A stretch of DNA of 64,000 nt from JACCWP01 sp963785115 (lineage in GTDB: Bacteria; Actinomycetota; Actinomycetes; Propionibacteriales; Nocardioidaceae). The position numbers and the translations under genes were made by a program. The stretch covers positions 744,001 to 808,000 of the forward strand of contig CAWATY010000009.1 of the NCBI GenBank assembly GCA_963785115.1, written 5' to 3'. The notes beneath the pieces are model-generated. The model saw only the letters and a list, made by a program, of their open reading frames with translations. It searched no databases and was not told the origin of the DNA. Below, piece after piece: positions 56,557 to 64,000 of this stretch. Position 1 is the first letter of the stretch; each line of letters opens with the position of its first letter.

Positions 56557-57716
56557 GTCGAGTACGCCGAGTTCTCGTGCACGTACGCGTGCGTGAGGTC
56601 GTTGGTCCACACCGTCGCGGTGCTGTCGCCGGACTTGAGGTCGATCGTCACGTCCACCCACCGGCCGGTCAGGTCGACCGCCTCGGCCGGCTCGCCCGGG
56701 GCGCTGCTCCGGCACACCTGCACGCCGTTGAGCGTGACGTCGAGGTCGGTGGGGTCGAAGGCTGCACGGGTGGTGCCCGCGGCGGCGAGGATGCGGCCCC
56801 AGTTGGGGTCGCGGCCGAAGACGGCGCACTTGAACAGCGCGCTGCGGGCGACCGCGCGGGCCACGGCGACCGCCTCGTCGTCAGAGGCCGCGCCGCGTAC
56901 CTCGATGGCGATCTCGTGGTCCGCACCCTCGGCGTCGGCCAGCAGCTGCTGGGCCAGGTCGTGGCACACCGCGCGGACCGATGCGGCGAAGGCCGCGGGG
57001 TCCGGTTCCGCACCCGCGCCGCTGGCCATCAGCAGCACGGTGTCGTTCGTCGACGTACACCCGTCGGAGTCGAGCCGCTCGAACGTCGCGGCGCACGCCT
57101 CGCGCAGCACGCGGTCGCAGGTGGCGGGATCGACCTTCGCATCGGTGGTGACGACGGCGAGCATCGTGGCCAGCTCGGGGGCGAGCATGCCCGCGCCCTT
57201 GGCCATGCCGCCGACGACGTAGCCGTCGCCGCGCGCCACCGCCTGCTTGGGCACGCTGTCGGTGGTCATGATCGCCTCGGCCGCGGCGGGTCCGCCGTCA
57301 ACGTCCAGGGCGGCCGCCGCCCTCTCGGCACCCGCCAGCAGCAGGCCGCGGTCGGGCAGCACGCCGATCAGCCCGGTGGAGCTGACCTGCACGTCGACCG
57401 CGCCGACGCCCAGGGTGGCGGCGACGACCTCGGCCGTCGCGTGGGTGAGGGCGAACCCGTCCGGACCGGTGTAGCAGTTGGCCCCGCCGGAGTTGAGCAC
57501 GGCGGCGCGTGCGGTGCCACCCGGACCGTCCGGTCGGCGCAGCGCCTGCTCGCTCCACAGCACCGGGTGCGCCCGGCACCGGTTCGCCGTGAAGACCGCG
57601 GCGGCCGACGCGGACGGGCCGTCGTTGACGACCAGCGCCACGTCGGGACGCCCTCCCGACTTCAGCCCGGCGGCCACGCCGGCGGCCCGGAAGCCCCGCG
57701 GGGCGGTGACGCTCAC
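56553..57716 (-). CDS. argJ: Bifunctional ornithine acetyltransferase / N-acetylglutamate synthase
   Basis: Recycles the acetyl group from acetylornithine to glutamate. The GTG at 57716 gives 387 residues. The precursor cleaves itself before the nucleophile T184 in MLAPELATMLAVVTTDA. Other motifs are VVNDGPSASAAAVFTANR and FGRDPNWGRILAA. GTGA overlap with argC and ATGA overlap with argB show tight coupling. Confidence 0.96.
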   Translation of the reverse strand: MSVTAPRGFRAAGVAAGLKSGGRPDVALVVNDGPSASAAAVFTANRCRAHPVLWSEQALRRPDGPGGTARAAVLNSGGANCYTGPDGFALTHATAEVVAATLGVGAVDVQVSSTGLIGVLPDRGLLLAGAERAAAALDVDGGPAAAEAIMTTDSVPKQAVARGDGYVVGGMAKGAGMLAPELATMLAVVTTDAKVDPATCDRVLREACAATFERLDSDGCTSTNDTVLLMASGAGAEPDPAAFAASVRAVCHDLAQQLLADAEGADHEIAIEVRGAASDDEAVAVARAVARSALFKCAVFGRDPNWGRILAAAGTTRAAFDPTDLDVTLNGVQVCRSSAPGEPAEAVDLTGRWVDVTIDLKSGDSTATVWTNDLTHAYVHENSAYST

Positions 57717-58753
57717 GGGGCCACCCCCACCGCGGTGAGCCCCGTCGTCTCCGGCAGCCCGAGCGCCAGGTTGGCGCACTGGATCGCGCCGCCTGCGGTG
57801 CCCTTGGTGAGGTTGTCGACGGCCGCCACCGCGACCAGCCGGCCGGCGCGCGGGTCGGTGGTGGCCTGCAGGTGCACGGCGTTGGACCCGACGACGGATT
57901 GGGTCTGCGGCCACCGTCCCTCCGGCAACAGGTGCAGGAACGGCTCGTCGGCCACGGTCTTCTCGTACGCGGCCCGCACGTCGCCCGCGGTCACGCCGTC
58001 GTGCAGCGGCGCGGTGCCGGTGGCGAGGATGCCGCGCGCCATCGGCACCAGCACGGGGGTGAAGGAGACCCGCGCCACAGCGCCGCCGGCGGCGGACAGG
58101 TTCTGCTCGATCTCGGGGGTGTGCCGGTGCACGCCACCGACGCCGTACGCGCTCGCCGAGCCGAGGACCTCGGCACCCAGCAGGTGCGGCTTGAGCGCGC
58201 GGCCGGCCCCGGATGCGCCCGACATCGCGACCACGACGACGTCGTCGGTGTGCACCAGCCCCGCCGCGACGGCCGGGAGCAGGGCGAGCGTCGCCACTGT
58301 CGGGTAGCAGCCGGGCACTGCCACCCGGTGCGCGCCGCGCAGCTCGTGGCGGGTTCCCGGCAGCTCGGGCAGGCCGTAGGGCCAGGAGCCAGCGTGGGAA
58401 CCGCCGTAGAACTCGTCCCAGGCCGCGGGGTCGTGCAGCCGGAAGTCCGCGCCGCAGTCGACCACGACGGTGTCGCCCGGCAACGCCCGTGCGAGGGCCG
58501 CGGAGTGGCCGTGCGGGAGGGCGAGGAACACGACGTCGTGGCCGCGCAGCGCCTCCGGGGTGGTCGGCTGGAGCTCGCGGTCGGCCAGCGGCACCAGGTG
58601 CGGGTGGTGGTCACCGATCACCGTGCCCGCGCTGTCGCCGGCCGTCACCGCCCCGACCCGGAGACCGGGATGACCGAGGATCAGTCGCAGCAGCTCGCCG
58701 CCGGCGTACCCGCTCGCCCCGGCGACCGCAGCCGTCAGACCAGCCGCCTGCAC
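57713..58753 (-). CDS. argC: N-acetyl-gamma-glutamyl-phosphate reductase
   Basis: NADPH reduction of acetylglutamyl phosphate. The 346 residues open with VAGASGYAGGELLRL (Rossmann) and carry the catalytic C149 in VPGCYPTVATLALLP. It is the first gene of the arg operon; the GTG at 58753 lies 35 bp from the ARG-box candidate. Confidence 0.96.
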   Translation of the reverse strand: MQAAGLTAAVAGASGYAGGELLRLILGHPGLRVGAVTAGDSAGTVIGDHHPHLVPLADRELQPTTPEALRGHDVVFLALPHGHSAALARALPGDTVVVDCGADFRLHDPAAWDEFYGGSHAGSWPYGLPELPGTRHELRGAHRVAVPGCYPTVATLALLPAVAAGLVHTDDVVVVAMSGASGAGRALKPHLLGAEVLGSASAYGVGGVHRHTPEIEQNLSAAGGAVARVSFTPVLVPMARGILATGTAPLHDGVTAGDVRAAYEKTVADEPFLHLLPEGRWPQTQSVVGSNAVHLQATTDPRAGRLVAVAAVDNLTKGTAGGAIQCANLALGLPETTGLTAVGVAP

Positions 58754-58788
58754 CGCACCTCACCACTCTCTGACTCGACTTCCGCTAG

Positions 58789-58806
58789 TCTGCATGACTA
58801 TGCAGA
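58789..58806. promoter_or_regulatory. ARG box candidate (ArgR operator)
   Basis: TCTGCATGACTATGCAGA is an 18 bp inverted repeat with 7 bp arms and a 4 bp centre. It matches the TGCAT-N4-ATGCA type boxes known for actinobacterial ArgR. It lies upstream of argC and also 47 bp before the divergent gene at 58853, so ArgR might affect both. Confidence 0.75.
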
Positions 58807-58852
58807 GATATCGCAAACCGGGATCGTCCGCCGGTGGGAGTACGGTCCGCGC

Positions 58853-59677
58853 ATGAGGACACCGCACCGGCTGCCGGCCGACGACTACCTCGCGTTCCTG
58901 CACGCGGAGTCCGACCGCTTCGTCGAGCTGTTGTCCCAGGCCGACCCGGCGGCGCCGGTGCCCTCGTGCCCGGACTGGAACGCCAGCGACCTGCTGTGGC
59001 ACCTGACCGAGGTCCAGTGGTTCTGGGGCTCGATCGTGAGCCGCGCCCTCAGCGATCCGGAGGCGGCCGAGCAGGACAAGCCGGAGCGCCCCGACGACTA
59101 CGCCGCGCTGGTCGACCTGCAGCGCCGCTCGACCGAGCGGCTGCTCACCGCGGTGTCGCAGGGCGAGGACAGCGACCCGATGTGGACCTGGCTCGACGAG
59201 GACCAGACGCGCGGCTTCACCCGTCGCCGGCAGGCCCACGAGGCCCTCATCCACCGGCTCGACGCCGAGCAGGTCGCGGGCGGGACGACGCCCCTCGACC
59301 CGCGGCTGGCCACCGACGGTGTCGACGAGGCGCTACGGATCATGTTCGGAGGTGTCCCGTCCTGGGGCGAGTTCCGCTGGCAGGCCGGCCCGGTGCTGGT
59401 GGTCGCGACCGACACCGGGGCTCGGTGGCCGGCGGAGGTCGGCCGGGTCATCGGCCGCCCGCCCGGCACCGACGACGACGTCGACGAGGAGTCCCTCGAC
59501 GTGCAGGACGGCCGGACCGCCGATCCCGTCGCCCAGATCTCGGGCACCGCGTCCGACCTCGACACCTGGCTGTGGGGTCGCGCCGGGGCGGCGACGCTCG
59601 AGGGGACGGTGCAGCACACGGGCGACGAGCAGGCGCTGGAAGCCTTCGGTGCCGTCATCGGCACCGGCATCGACTGA
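58853..59677 (+). CDS. Mycothiol-dependent maleylpyruvate-isomerase-family protein
   Basis: A 274-residue protein with the DinB-like four-helix domain of the family: an N-terminal YLAFLHAESDRFVELLSQAD, then VPSCPDWNASDLLWHLTEVQ with the conserved metal-binding His region, and HEALIHRLDAEQVAG. A C-terminal SCP2-like domain follows (GTASDLDTWLWGRAG). Such enzymes are thought to use mycothiol, the thiol of actinobacteria. Substrate unknown. It diverges from argC. Confidence 0.85.
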   Translation: MRTPHRLPADDYLAFLHAESDRFVELLSQADPAAPVPSCPDWNASDLLWHLTEVQWFWGSIVSRALSDPEAAEQDKPERPDDYAALVDLQRRSTERLLTAVSQGEDSDPMWTWLDEDQTRGFTRRRQAHEALIHRLDAEQVAGGTTPLDPRLATDGVDEALRIMFGGVPSWGEFRWQAGPVLVVATDTGARWPAEVGRVIGRPPGTDDDVDEESLDVQDGRTADPVAQISGTASDLDTWLWGRAGAATLEGTVQHTGDEQALEAFGAVIGTGID

Positions 59678-59684
59678 GCAGCGG

Positions 59685-62195
59685 TCAGCCGCGCAGCTCG
59701 GCCCCCGTCGCAGCCGACGCGGCCGCCACCGCAGCGTCCCGCACCGCGGCCACCTCGTCGTCGGTGAGCGTCCGGTCCGGCGCCCGCAGCCGCAGCGCGA
59801 AGGCGAGGGACTTGTGGCCCGCCGGCACGGGGTCTCCGCGGTAGACGTCGAACAACGTGATCTCCTCCAGCAGGTCGCCGGCACCGGAGCGCAGTGCCTG
59901 CTCGACCTCCCCGGCGGCGACGTGCTCGGGCACCACCAGGGCGACATCGGCCTTGGCGACGGGCATGGTGGAGAAGGTGGGCGCGGGCACCACCGCCGGG
60001 GCACGCGCGAGCAGCGCGTCCAGGTCGATCTCGGCGTAGCCGGTGCGCTCGGGCACTCCGAAGGCGCGGCAGACCCGGGGGTGCAGCTCACCGGCGTGCC
60101 CCACGACCTCGCCGCCGACGCCGTTGCCCGGAGCACCTCCCACGGTCACGGCGGCGCACCGACCCGGGTGCCACGGGCTCGCTGCCGCGGCCGAGACCTC
60201 GACGTCGACGGTGAGGACCCGGGCCAGCTCGCGGACGGCGGTCACGGCCTGCGCCCAGGGATCCTCCGCCGACTCGGTCTGCCCGCTGACCACCACGGCC
60301 ACGTGCTGCGGCTGGTGGGGCAACGCCGCATCCAGCGCCGCGCGCTCCTCGTCTGTCGGTGCCCGGTCGACGGGCGGCACCGGCGCCGCCGGCAGCGGCC
60401 AGGAGCGGGGGACGAACACCCGCGCCACCAGCGACAAGGAGCTGTCGGTGAAGCCGCGCCCGACGTTGCGCGCGAGCACCTTGAGCAGGGCCGCGGCGAG
60501 GGTGGTGTGCAGCAGGGGCTCACGTTCCGAGAGCGGGTTCGCGATGCGTACCGCGCGCCGCCGCGGGTCGTCGGAGGCGAGCCCGAGGCGGTCCAGGTCG
60601 TCGTCGCCGACGAAGGGGTAAGCCACCACCTCGACGAAGCCGGCACCCGCCAGGGCGTAGCCGACGCGCCGCCGCATCCGCTGCGCCCGGGTCAGCCCCA
60701 GCCCCGCGGGGGCGACCGGCAGCACCGACGGCACCCGGTCGTAGCCGACGACGCGGGTGACCTCCTCGACGAGGTCGTAGGGATCGGTCAGGTCCGGGCG
60801 CCAGCTCGGCGCCGTGGCCCGCAGCGGGTCGCCGGCCTCGTCGACGTCGCAGCCGACCGCCCGCAGCGCGTCGACGACGGTGCCCCGGTCGATGGCGATG
60901 CCGCTGATCCGGGCCGGCAGGTCCGCGGCGACCGGCACGGTCGGCGCGGCCGGCGATGCCCCCACCACGGTCGCCCCCGGCTCGATCCGGCCGCCGCCGA
61001 GCTGCACCAGCAGGTCGGCCACCCGCTGTGCGGCCACTTCCTGCAGCCGCGGGTCGACACCGCGCTCGAACCGCCGCGACGCCTCCGAACCGAGCCGGTG
61101 CCGGCGGGCGGCGCGAGCGATCGTCACCGGGTCGAAGTACGCCGCCTCGATGACGACAGAGGTGGTGCTCGCCGAGATCTCGGTCGATGCGCCACCCATC
61201 ACGCCGGCCAGCCCGATCGGCCCGCTGTCGTCGGTGATCAGCAGGTCGGCGGGGTCGAGCGTGCGGTCCTGGTCGTCGAGGGTGCGCAGGGTCTCCCCCG
61301 CCGCCGCGCGGCGGACGACGATCGGACCCTGCAGGCGGTCGCGGTCGTAGCCGTGGATGGGCTGGCCGAGCTCGAGCATCACGTAGTTGGTGACGTCGAC
61401 CGCCAGCGAGATGGGGCGCATTCCGGCCAGCTGGACCCGGCGTGCGAGCCACCGCGGGGTGGGTGCGGTGGGGTCGAAGCCGGTGACGGTGCGGGTCACG
61501 AAGACCGGGCTGCCGGTCGGGTCGTCGACGCGCACCGGGTACGACTCGCCGTCGCCGGCGCGTACCGGGACGTCGGCGGGGTCGCGGAACGGCAATGCGT
61601 AGCCGAGCGCGGCGTCGCGGGCCACGCCGCGCACCGAGAGCGCGTACGCCCGGTCGGGGTTGATCTCCATCTCGATCACGTGGTCGCGGACGCCGAGCAG
61701 CCCGATCGCGTCGTCGCCCGGCTCCCCCTCACCGTGTTGGAGCACGATGATGCCCGTGTGGTCGTCGCCCAGGCCCAGCTCGGCGGCCGAGCAGATCATG
61801 CCGTCGGAGACGTGGCCGTAGGTCTTGCGCGCGGAGATGGCAAAACCTCCGGGCAGCACGGCGCCGGGCAGTGCCACGACGACGAGGTCGTCGGCGTCGA
61901 AGTTGTGTGCGCCGCACACGATGCCGCGACCCGGCGGTCCCCCGTCGGGATCCGGCTCGTTGTGCGCGGGGCCGACGTCGACGCGGCACCAGTTGATCGT
62001 CTTGCCGTTGCTGTGCTCCTCTGCCTGCCGGGCCAGCACCCGGCCCACGACGAGCGGGCCGGTCAGGTCGGAGCCGGGAGCGTGCAGCGCCTCCAGCTTG
62101 AGCCCGAGCATGGTGAGCCTGGCGGCGAGCTGCTCGGGACCGACGTCGGACGGGAGGTCGACGTGGTCGCGGATCCACGACACCGGGGCCCGCAT
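59685..62195 (-). CDS. pheT: Phenylalanyl-tRNA synthetase beta subunit
   Basis: The 836 residues include the N-terminal tRNA-binding OB domain (LEALHAPGSDLTGPLVVGRV), B3/B4 editing domain, B5 domain, a core domain (DLVEEVTRVVGYDRVPS) and the C-terminal anticodon-binding FDX-ACB domain (TLFDVYRGDPVPAGHKSLAF). The ATG at 62195 shares one base with the pheS stop. It ends 7 bp from the convergent mycothiol gene. Confidence 0.97.
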   Translation of the reverse strand: MRAPVSWIRDHVDLPSDVGPEQLAARLTMLGLKLEALHAPGSDLTGPLVVGRVLARQAEEHSNGKTINWCRVDVGPAHNEPDPDGGPPGRGIVCGAHNFDADDLVVVALPGAVLPGGFAISARKTYGHVSDGMICSAAELGLGDDHTGIIVLQHGEGEPGDDAIGLLGVRDHVIEMEINPDRAYALSVRGVARDAALGYALPFRDPADVPVRAGDGESYPVRVDDPTGSPVFVTRTVTGFDPTAPTPRWLARRVQLAGMRPISLAVDVTNYVMLELGQPIHGYDRDRLQGPIVVRRAAAGETLRTLDDQDRTLDPADLLITDDSGPIGLAGVMGGASTEISASTTSVVIEAAYFDPVTIARAARRHRLGSEASRRFERGVDPRLQEVAAQRVADLLVQLGGGRIEPGATVVGASPAAPTVPVAADLPARISGIAIDRGTVVDALRAVGCDVDEAGDPLRATAPSWRPDLTDPYDLVEEVTRVVGYDRVPSVLPVAPAGLGLTRAQRMRRRVGYALAGAGFVEVVAYPFVGDDDLDRLGLASDDPRRRAVRIANPLSEREPLLHTTLAAALLKVLARNVGRGFTDSSLSLVARVFVPRSWPLPAAPVPPVDRAPTDEERAALDAALPHQPQHVAVVVSGQTESAEDPWAQAVTAVRELARVLTVDVEVSAAAASPWHPGRCAAVTVGGAPGNGVGGEVVGHAGELHPRVCRAFGVPERTGYAEIDLDALLARAPAVVPAPTFSTMPVAKADVALVVPEHVAAGEVEQALRSGAGDLLEEITLFDVYRGDPVPAGHKSLAFALRLRAPDRTLTDDEVAAVRDAAVAAASAATGAELRG

Positions 62196-63295
62196 CAGAG
62201 CTCCAGCCCGAACGCGCGGGTGAAGCGCACGTCGCCCTCGACCATGTCGCGCATGTCCGCGATGCCGTGCCGGAACATCAGGGTCCGGTCGATGCCCATC
62301 CCGAAGGCGAAGCCGGAGTACTCCTCGGGATCCACGCCGCAGGCGACCAGCACCCGGGGGTTCACGACGCCGCAGCCGCCCCACTCCACCCAGCCCTCGC
62401 CCTTGCACGTCCGGCAGCCGTCGACGGCGGGAGCCTGGCCCAGGCAGACGAAACAACGCAGGTCGACCTCGGCGCTGGGCTCGGTGAACGGGAAGTACGA
62501 CGGCCGGAACCGGGTGTCGACCGCCGACCCGAACATCGCCCCCGCGAAGTGGTCCAGCGTGCCCTTGAGGTGGCCGAGGCCGAGCCCACGGTCGACCGCC
62601 AACCCCTCGACCTGGTGGAAGACCGGCGTGTGGGTGGCGTCCAGCTCGTCGGTACGGAAGACCCGCCCGGGGGCCACCACGTAGACCGGCGGCCGCCGGG
62701 ACAGCAGGGTGCGGATCTGCACCGGAGAGGTCTGCGTCCGCAGCACGATGTGGGACTCGGGAGGATCGAGGAAGAACGTGTCCTGCAGGCTCCGGGCGGG
62801 ATGGTCGGGGCCGAGGTTGAGGGCGTCGAAGTTCAACCACTCGGTCTCGACCTCGGGACCTTCGGTGATCTCCCAGCCCATCGCGACGAAGACCTCGGCG
62901 ATGGACTCCTGCACCGTGGTGAGCGGGTGCCGGGCGCCGAGCCGTCCGTATCCGGAGGCCGTGGTGACGTCGACGACCTCGTCGACGAGCATCCGCTCCT
63001 CGGCCTCGGCCTCGAGCTCGGACTGCCGGGCGGCCAGCGCGGCGCCCACCTCGCCGCGGGCCCGCCCCACCCGCATTCCTGCCTCCTTGCGGGCCTGCGG
63101 CGGAAGCGCACCGATCTCGCGGTTCGCCAGCGCCAGCGGCGAACGGTCGCCGGCGTGGGCCAGCCGGACCTCCTTCAGCTCGTCGAGCGAGCGGGCAGCC
63201 GCGACGGCAGCCAGCGCCTCGTCGCGGCTACGGTCGACCTGTTCGGCGTGCAACGGGGTCACCTCGACCGGGTCGTAGTCGGTGCTGCCCGCCAT
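62195..63295 (-). CDS. pheS: Phenylalanyl-tRNA synthetase alpha subunit
   Basis: Catalytic class II subunit, 366 residues. It has an N-terminal coiled coil (about 20-100), motif 2 region GRVFRTDELDATHTPVFHQV and motif 3 GFAFGMGIDRTLMF. A CFVCLGQ...CRTCKG pair of Cys motifs lies near 280-295, as in other bacterial PheS. Together with pheT it makes the alpha2-beta2 enzyme. Confidence 0.97.
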   Translation of the reverse strand: MAGSTDYDPVEVTPLHAEQVDRSRDEALAAVAAARSLDELKEVRLAHAGDRSPLALANREIGALPPQARKEAGMRVGRARGEVGAALAARQSELEAEAEERMLVDEVVDVTTASGYGRLGARHPLTTVQESIAEVFVAMGWEITEGPEVETEWLNFDALNLGPDHPARSLQDTFFLDPPESHIVLRTQTSPVQIRTLLSRRPPVYVVAPGRVFRTDELDATHTPVFHQVEGLAVDRGLGLGHLKGTLDHFAGAMFGSAVDTRFRPSYFPFTEPSAEVDLRCFVCLGQAPAVDGCRTCKGEGWVEWGGCGVVNPRVLVACGVDPEEYSGFAFGMGIDRTLMFRHGIADMRDMVEGDVRFTRAFGLEL

Positions 63296-63341
63296 TGCTG
63301 CCCCTCACCCACGTCCCGGGGCAGCTCCCCGGGCGGCTCGC

Positions 63342-63372
63342 AGTCTAGGAACCCGGGCTGGGACCCCGCGAA
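63342..63372 (-). promoter_or_regulatory. Possible pheST promoter
   Basis: On the minus strand a -10-like TAGACT (63347-63342) lies 47 bp before the pheS start, with a weak -35-like TTCGCG 19 bp upstream. Only the -10 is convincing. I see no leader peptide for attenuation. Confidence 0.3.
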
Positions 63373-63430
63373 CCAGTTCCCTCTCGCGCCCGCTACCGGG
63401 CCCACCCGCGTCACCGGCCGAGGGCATCGG

Positions 63431-63523
63431 GGTTTCCCAAGCGAACGTGGGACACCGAAGGTTCGCCCGTGTCACAAGACGGGGGAACCTCGGGTTTCCC
63501 AAGGGAACGTGGGAAACCCGAGG
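63431..63523. terminator. Three consecutive 8-base-loop hairpins after the sensor kinase gene
   Basis: Hairpin 1 at 63431-63456 has 9 bp arms (one mismatch). Hairpin 2 at 63460-63489 has 11 bp arms (one mismatch). Hairpin 3 at 63488-63523 has perfect 14 bp arms. All have 8-base loops. Hairpins 1 and 3 share the GTTTCCCA stem and an AG-GAACG loop, so one seems copied from the other. Hairpin 3 starts directly after the kinase stop on the minus strand and is a likely terminator; the others may be REP-like. Confidence 0.65.
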
Positions 63524-64000
63524 TCAGCCCTCCATGACGTCGGGCTCTGCTGCCGGCAGCCAGACGCGGACCCGGGCGCCGCCGGCGGCGTTGTCGAGGA
63601 TGCTCACCTCGCCGGCGTGCGCCTCGACCAGGCCGCGGACGATGTAGAGGCCCAGGCCGCTGCCGTCGCGGGCCCCGGAGCGCCAGAACCGGGTGAAGGC
63701 CCGCTCGCGCATCTCGTCGGGCACACCGTCGCCCTCGTCGTCGACCAGCAGGAAGAGTCCCGGCGTCCCGTCGGCGGCGGCCTCGGGCCCGAGCGCGACG
63801 TCGACCGCCCCGCGTCCGTGCCGCTGGGCGTTGTCGACCAGGTTGGTGACCACCTGATTGAGCTTGTCGGCGTCGCCCCACATCTCGGGAAGGCCGTCGT
63901 GTTCGACCACCCGGACCGGGCGGCCGCCGGCAGCCTCGGCACTCTCGACCACCCGCCGCACCAGCTGGGCCATGTCGACCGGTTGCGTGCGCAGGGTGAG
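63524..64000 (-). CDS. Sensor histidine kinase, C-terminal ATPase domain (partial, 5' end off window)
   Basis: The last 158 residues of a kinase, entering from the right edge as LTLRTQPVDMAQLVRR. The HATPase domain is complete: N box DADKLNQVVTNLVDNAQRHG, G1 VDDEGDGVPDEM, F box FTRFWRSG and G2 SGLGLYIVRGLVEAHAG. The sensing and His-containing parts are off the window. It resembles the OmpR-associated class of kinases; its response regulator is not visible. Confidence 0.9.
   Translation of the reverse strand, partial: LTLRTQPVDMAQLVRRVVESAEAAGGRPVRVVEHDGLPEMWGDADKLNQVVTNLVDNAQRHGRGAVDVALGPEAAADGTPGLFLLVDDEGDGVPDEMRERAFTRFWRSGARDGSGLGLYIVRGLVEAHAGEVSILDNAAGGARVRVWLPAAEPDVMEG

Noticed and set aside
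63296..63430. Attenuator or riboswitch before pheST
   Set aside because: No leader peptide rich in Phe codons or T-box specifier could be identified.

Overview
The window comes from a high-GC Gram-positive chromosome. Codon third positions are mostly G or C, many genes start with GTG, and genes are chained by ATGA, GTGA or TGATG stop-start overlaps. The gene order and the 16S rRNA point to the order Propionibacteriales, most likely a Nocardioides-like member of Nocardioidaceae. The family is inferred from recalled gene content and rRNA text, not from a search. Most genes lie on the minus strand and are read from right to left.

Right to left, the window starts with the end of a sensor kinase (63524-64000) followed by a block of three hairpins, then pheS-pheT. 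Next is a complete arginine operon argC-J-B-D-F-R-G-H (49976-58753) with a palindromic ARG-box candidate before argC, and a mycothiol-dependent enzyme gene diverging from it. A DNA glycosylase gene (mpg), a plus-strand membrane protein and tyrS follow. Then comes a full rRNA operon, 16S-23S-5S (41308-46466), with two good sigma-70-type promoters and no spacer tRNA. Left of it are a TPR protein, a short SSB paralogue, a large SARP/NB-ARC/TPR regulator, and a convergent DrrAB-type ABC exporter whose upstream region carries seven direct repeats phased at about 11 bp.

From 20660 to 33356 lies a conserved actinobacterial housekeeping block: HAD phosphatase, small acidic protein, tlyA, nadK, recN, steA, steB, pyrG, NUDIX hydrolase, ribokinase, alanine dehydrogenase and xerD. 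From 9705 down to 2634 the block resumes with parA, a ribbon-helix-helix-like protein, scpA, scpB, rluB, aroH, tyrA, cmk and der. Between xerD and parA sits a 10.5 kb molybdenum/tungsten module (9988-20509): MobA-MoaD fusion, aldehyde:ferredoxin oxidoreductase, NAD-linked formate dehydrogenase (FdsA plus a NuoE-NuoF fusion) and two MoeA proteins, one fused to a periplasmic-binding-protein-like domain. The module is bracketed by two direct copies of a 64 bp double-hairpin element. The left end holds a response-regulator/glutaredoxin-like/thioredoxin-reductase-like fusion that has lost both CxxC centres, coupled to a cyclic-nucleotide-binding-domain histidine kinase.

Gene by gene, the block from pheS to der keeps the relative order of the Mycobacterium tuberculosis Rv1649-Rv1713 region as I recall it. 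The rRNA operon, the exporter/SARP unit and the Mo/W module stand out as insertions. Two genes (8389-8737 and 31830-32241) appear frame-disrupted inside a homopolymer and a tandem repeat, respectively; these could be sequencing errors or real lesions. I see no CRISPR array, tRNA gene, insertion sequence or prophage.
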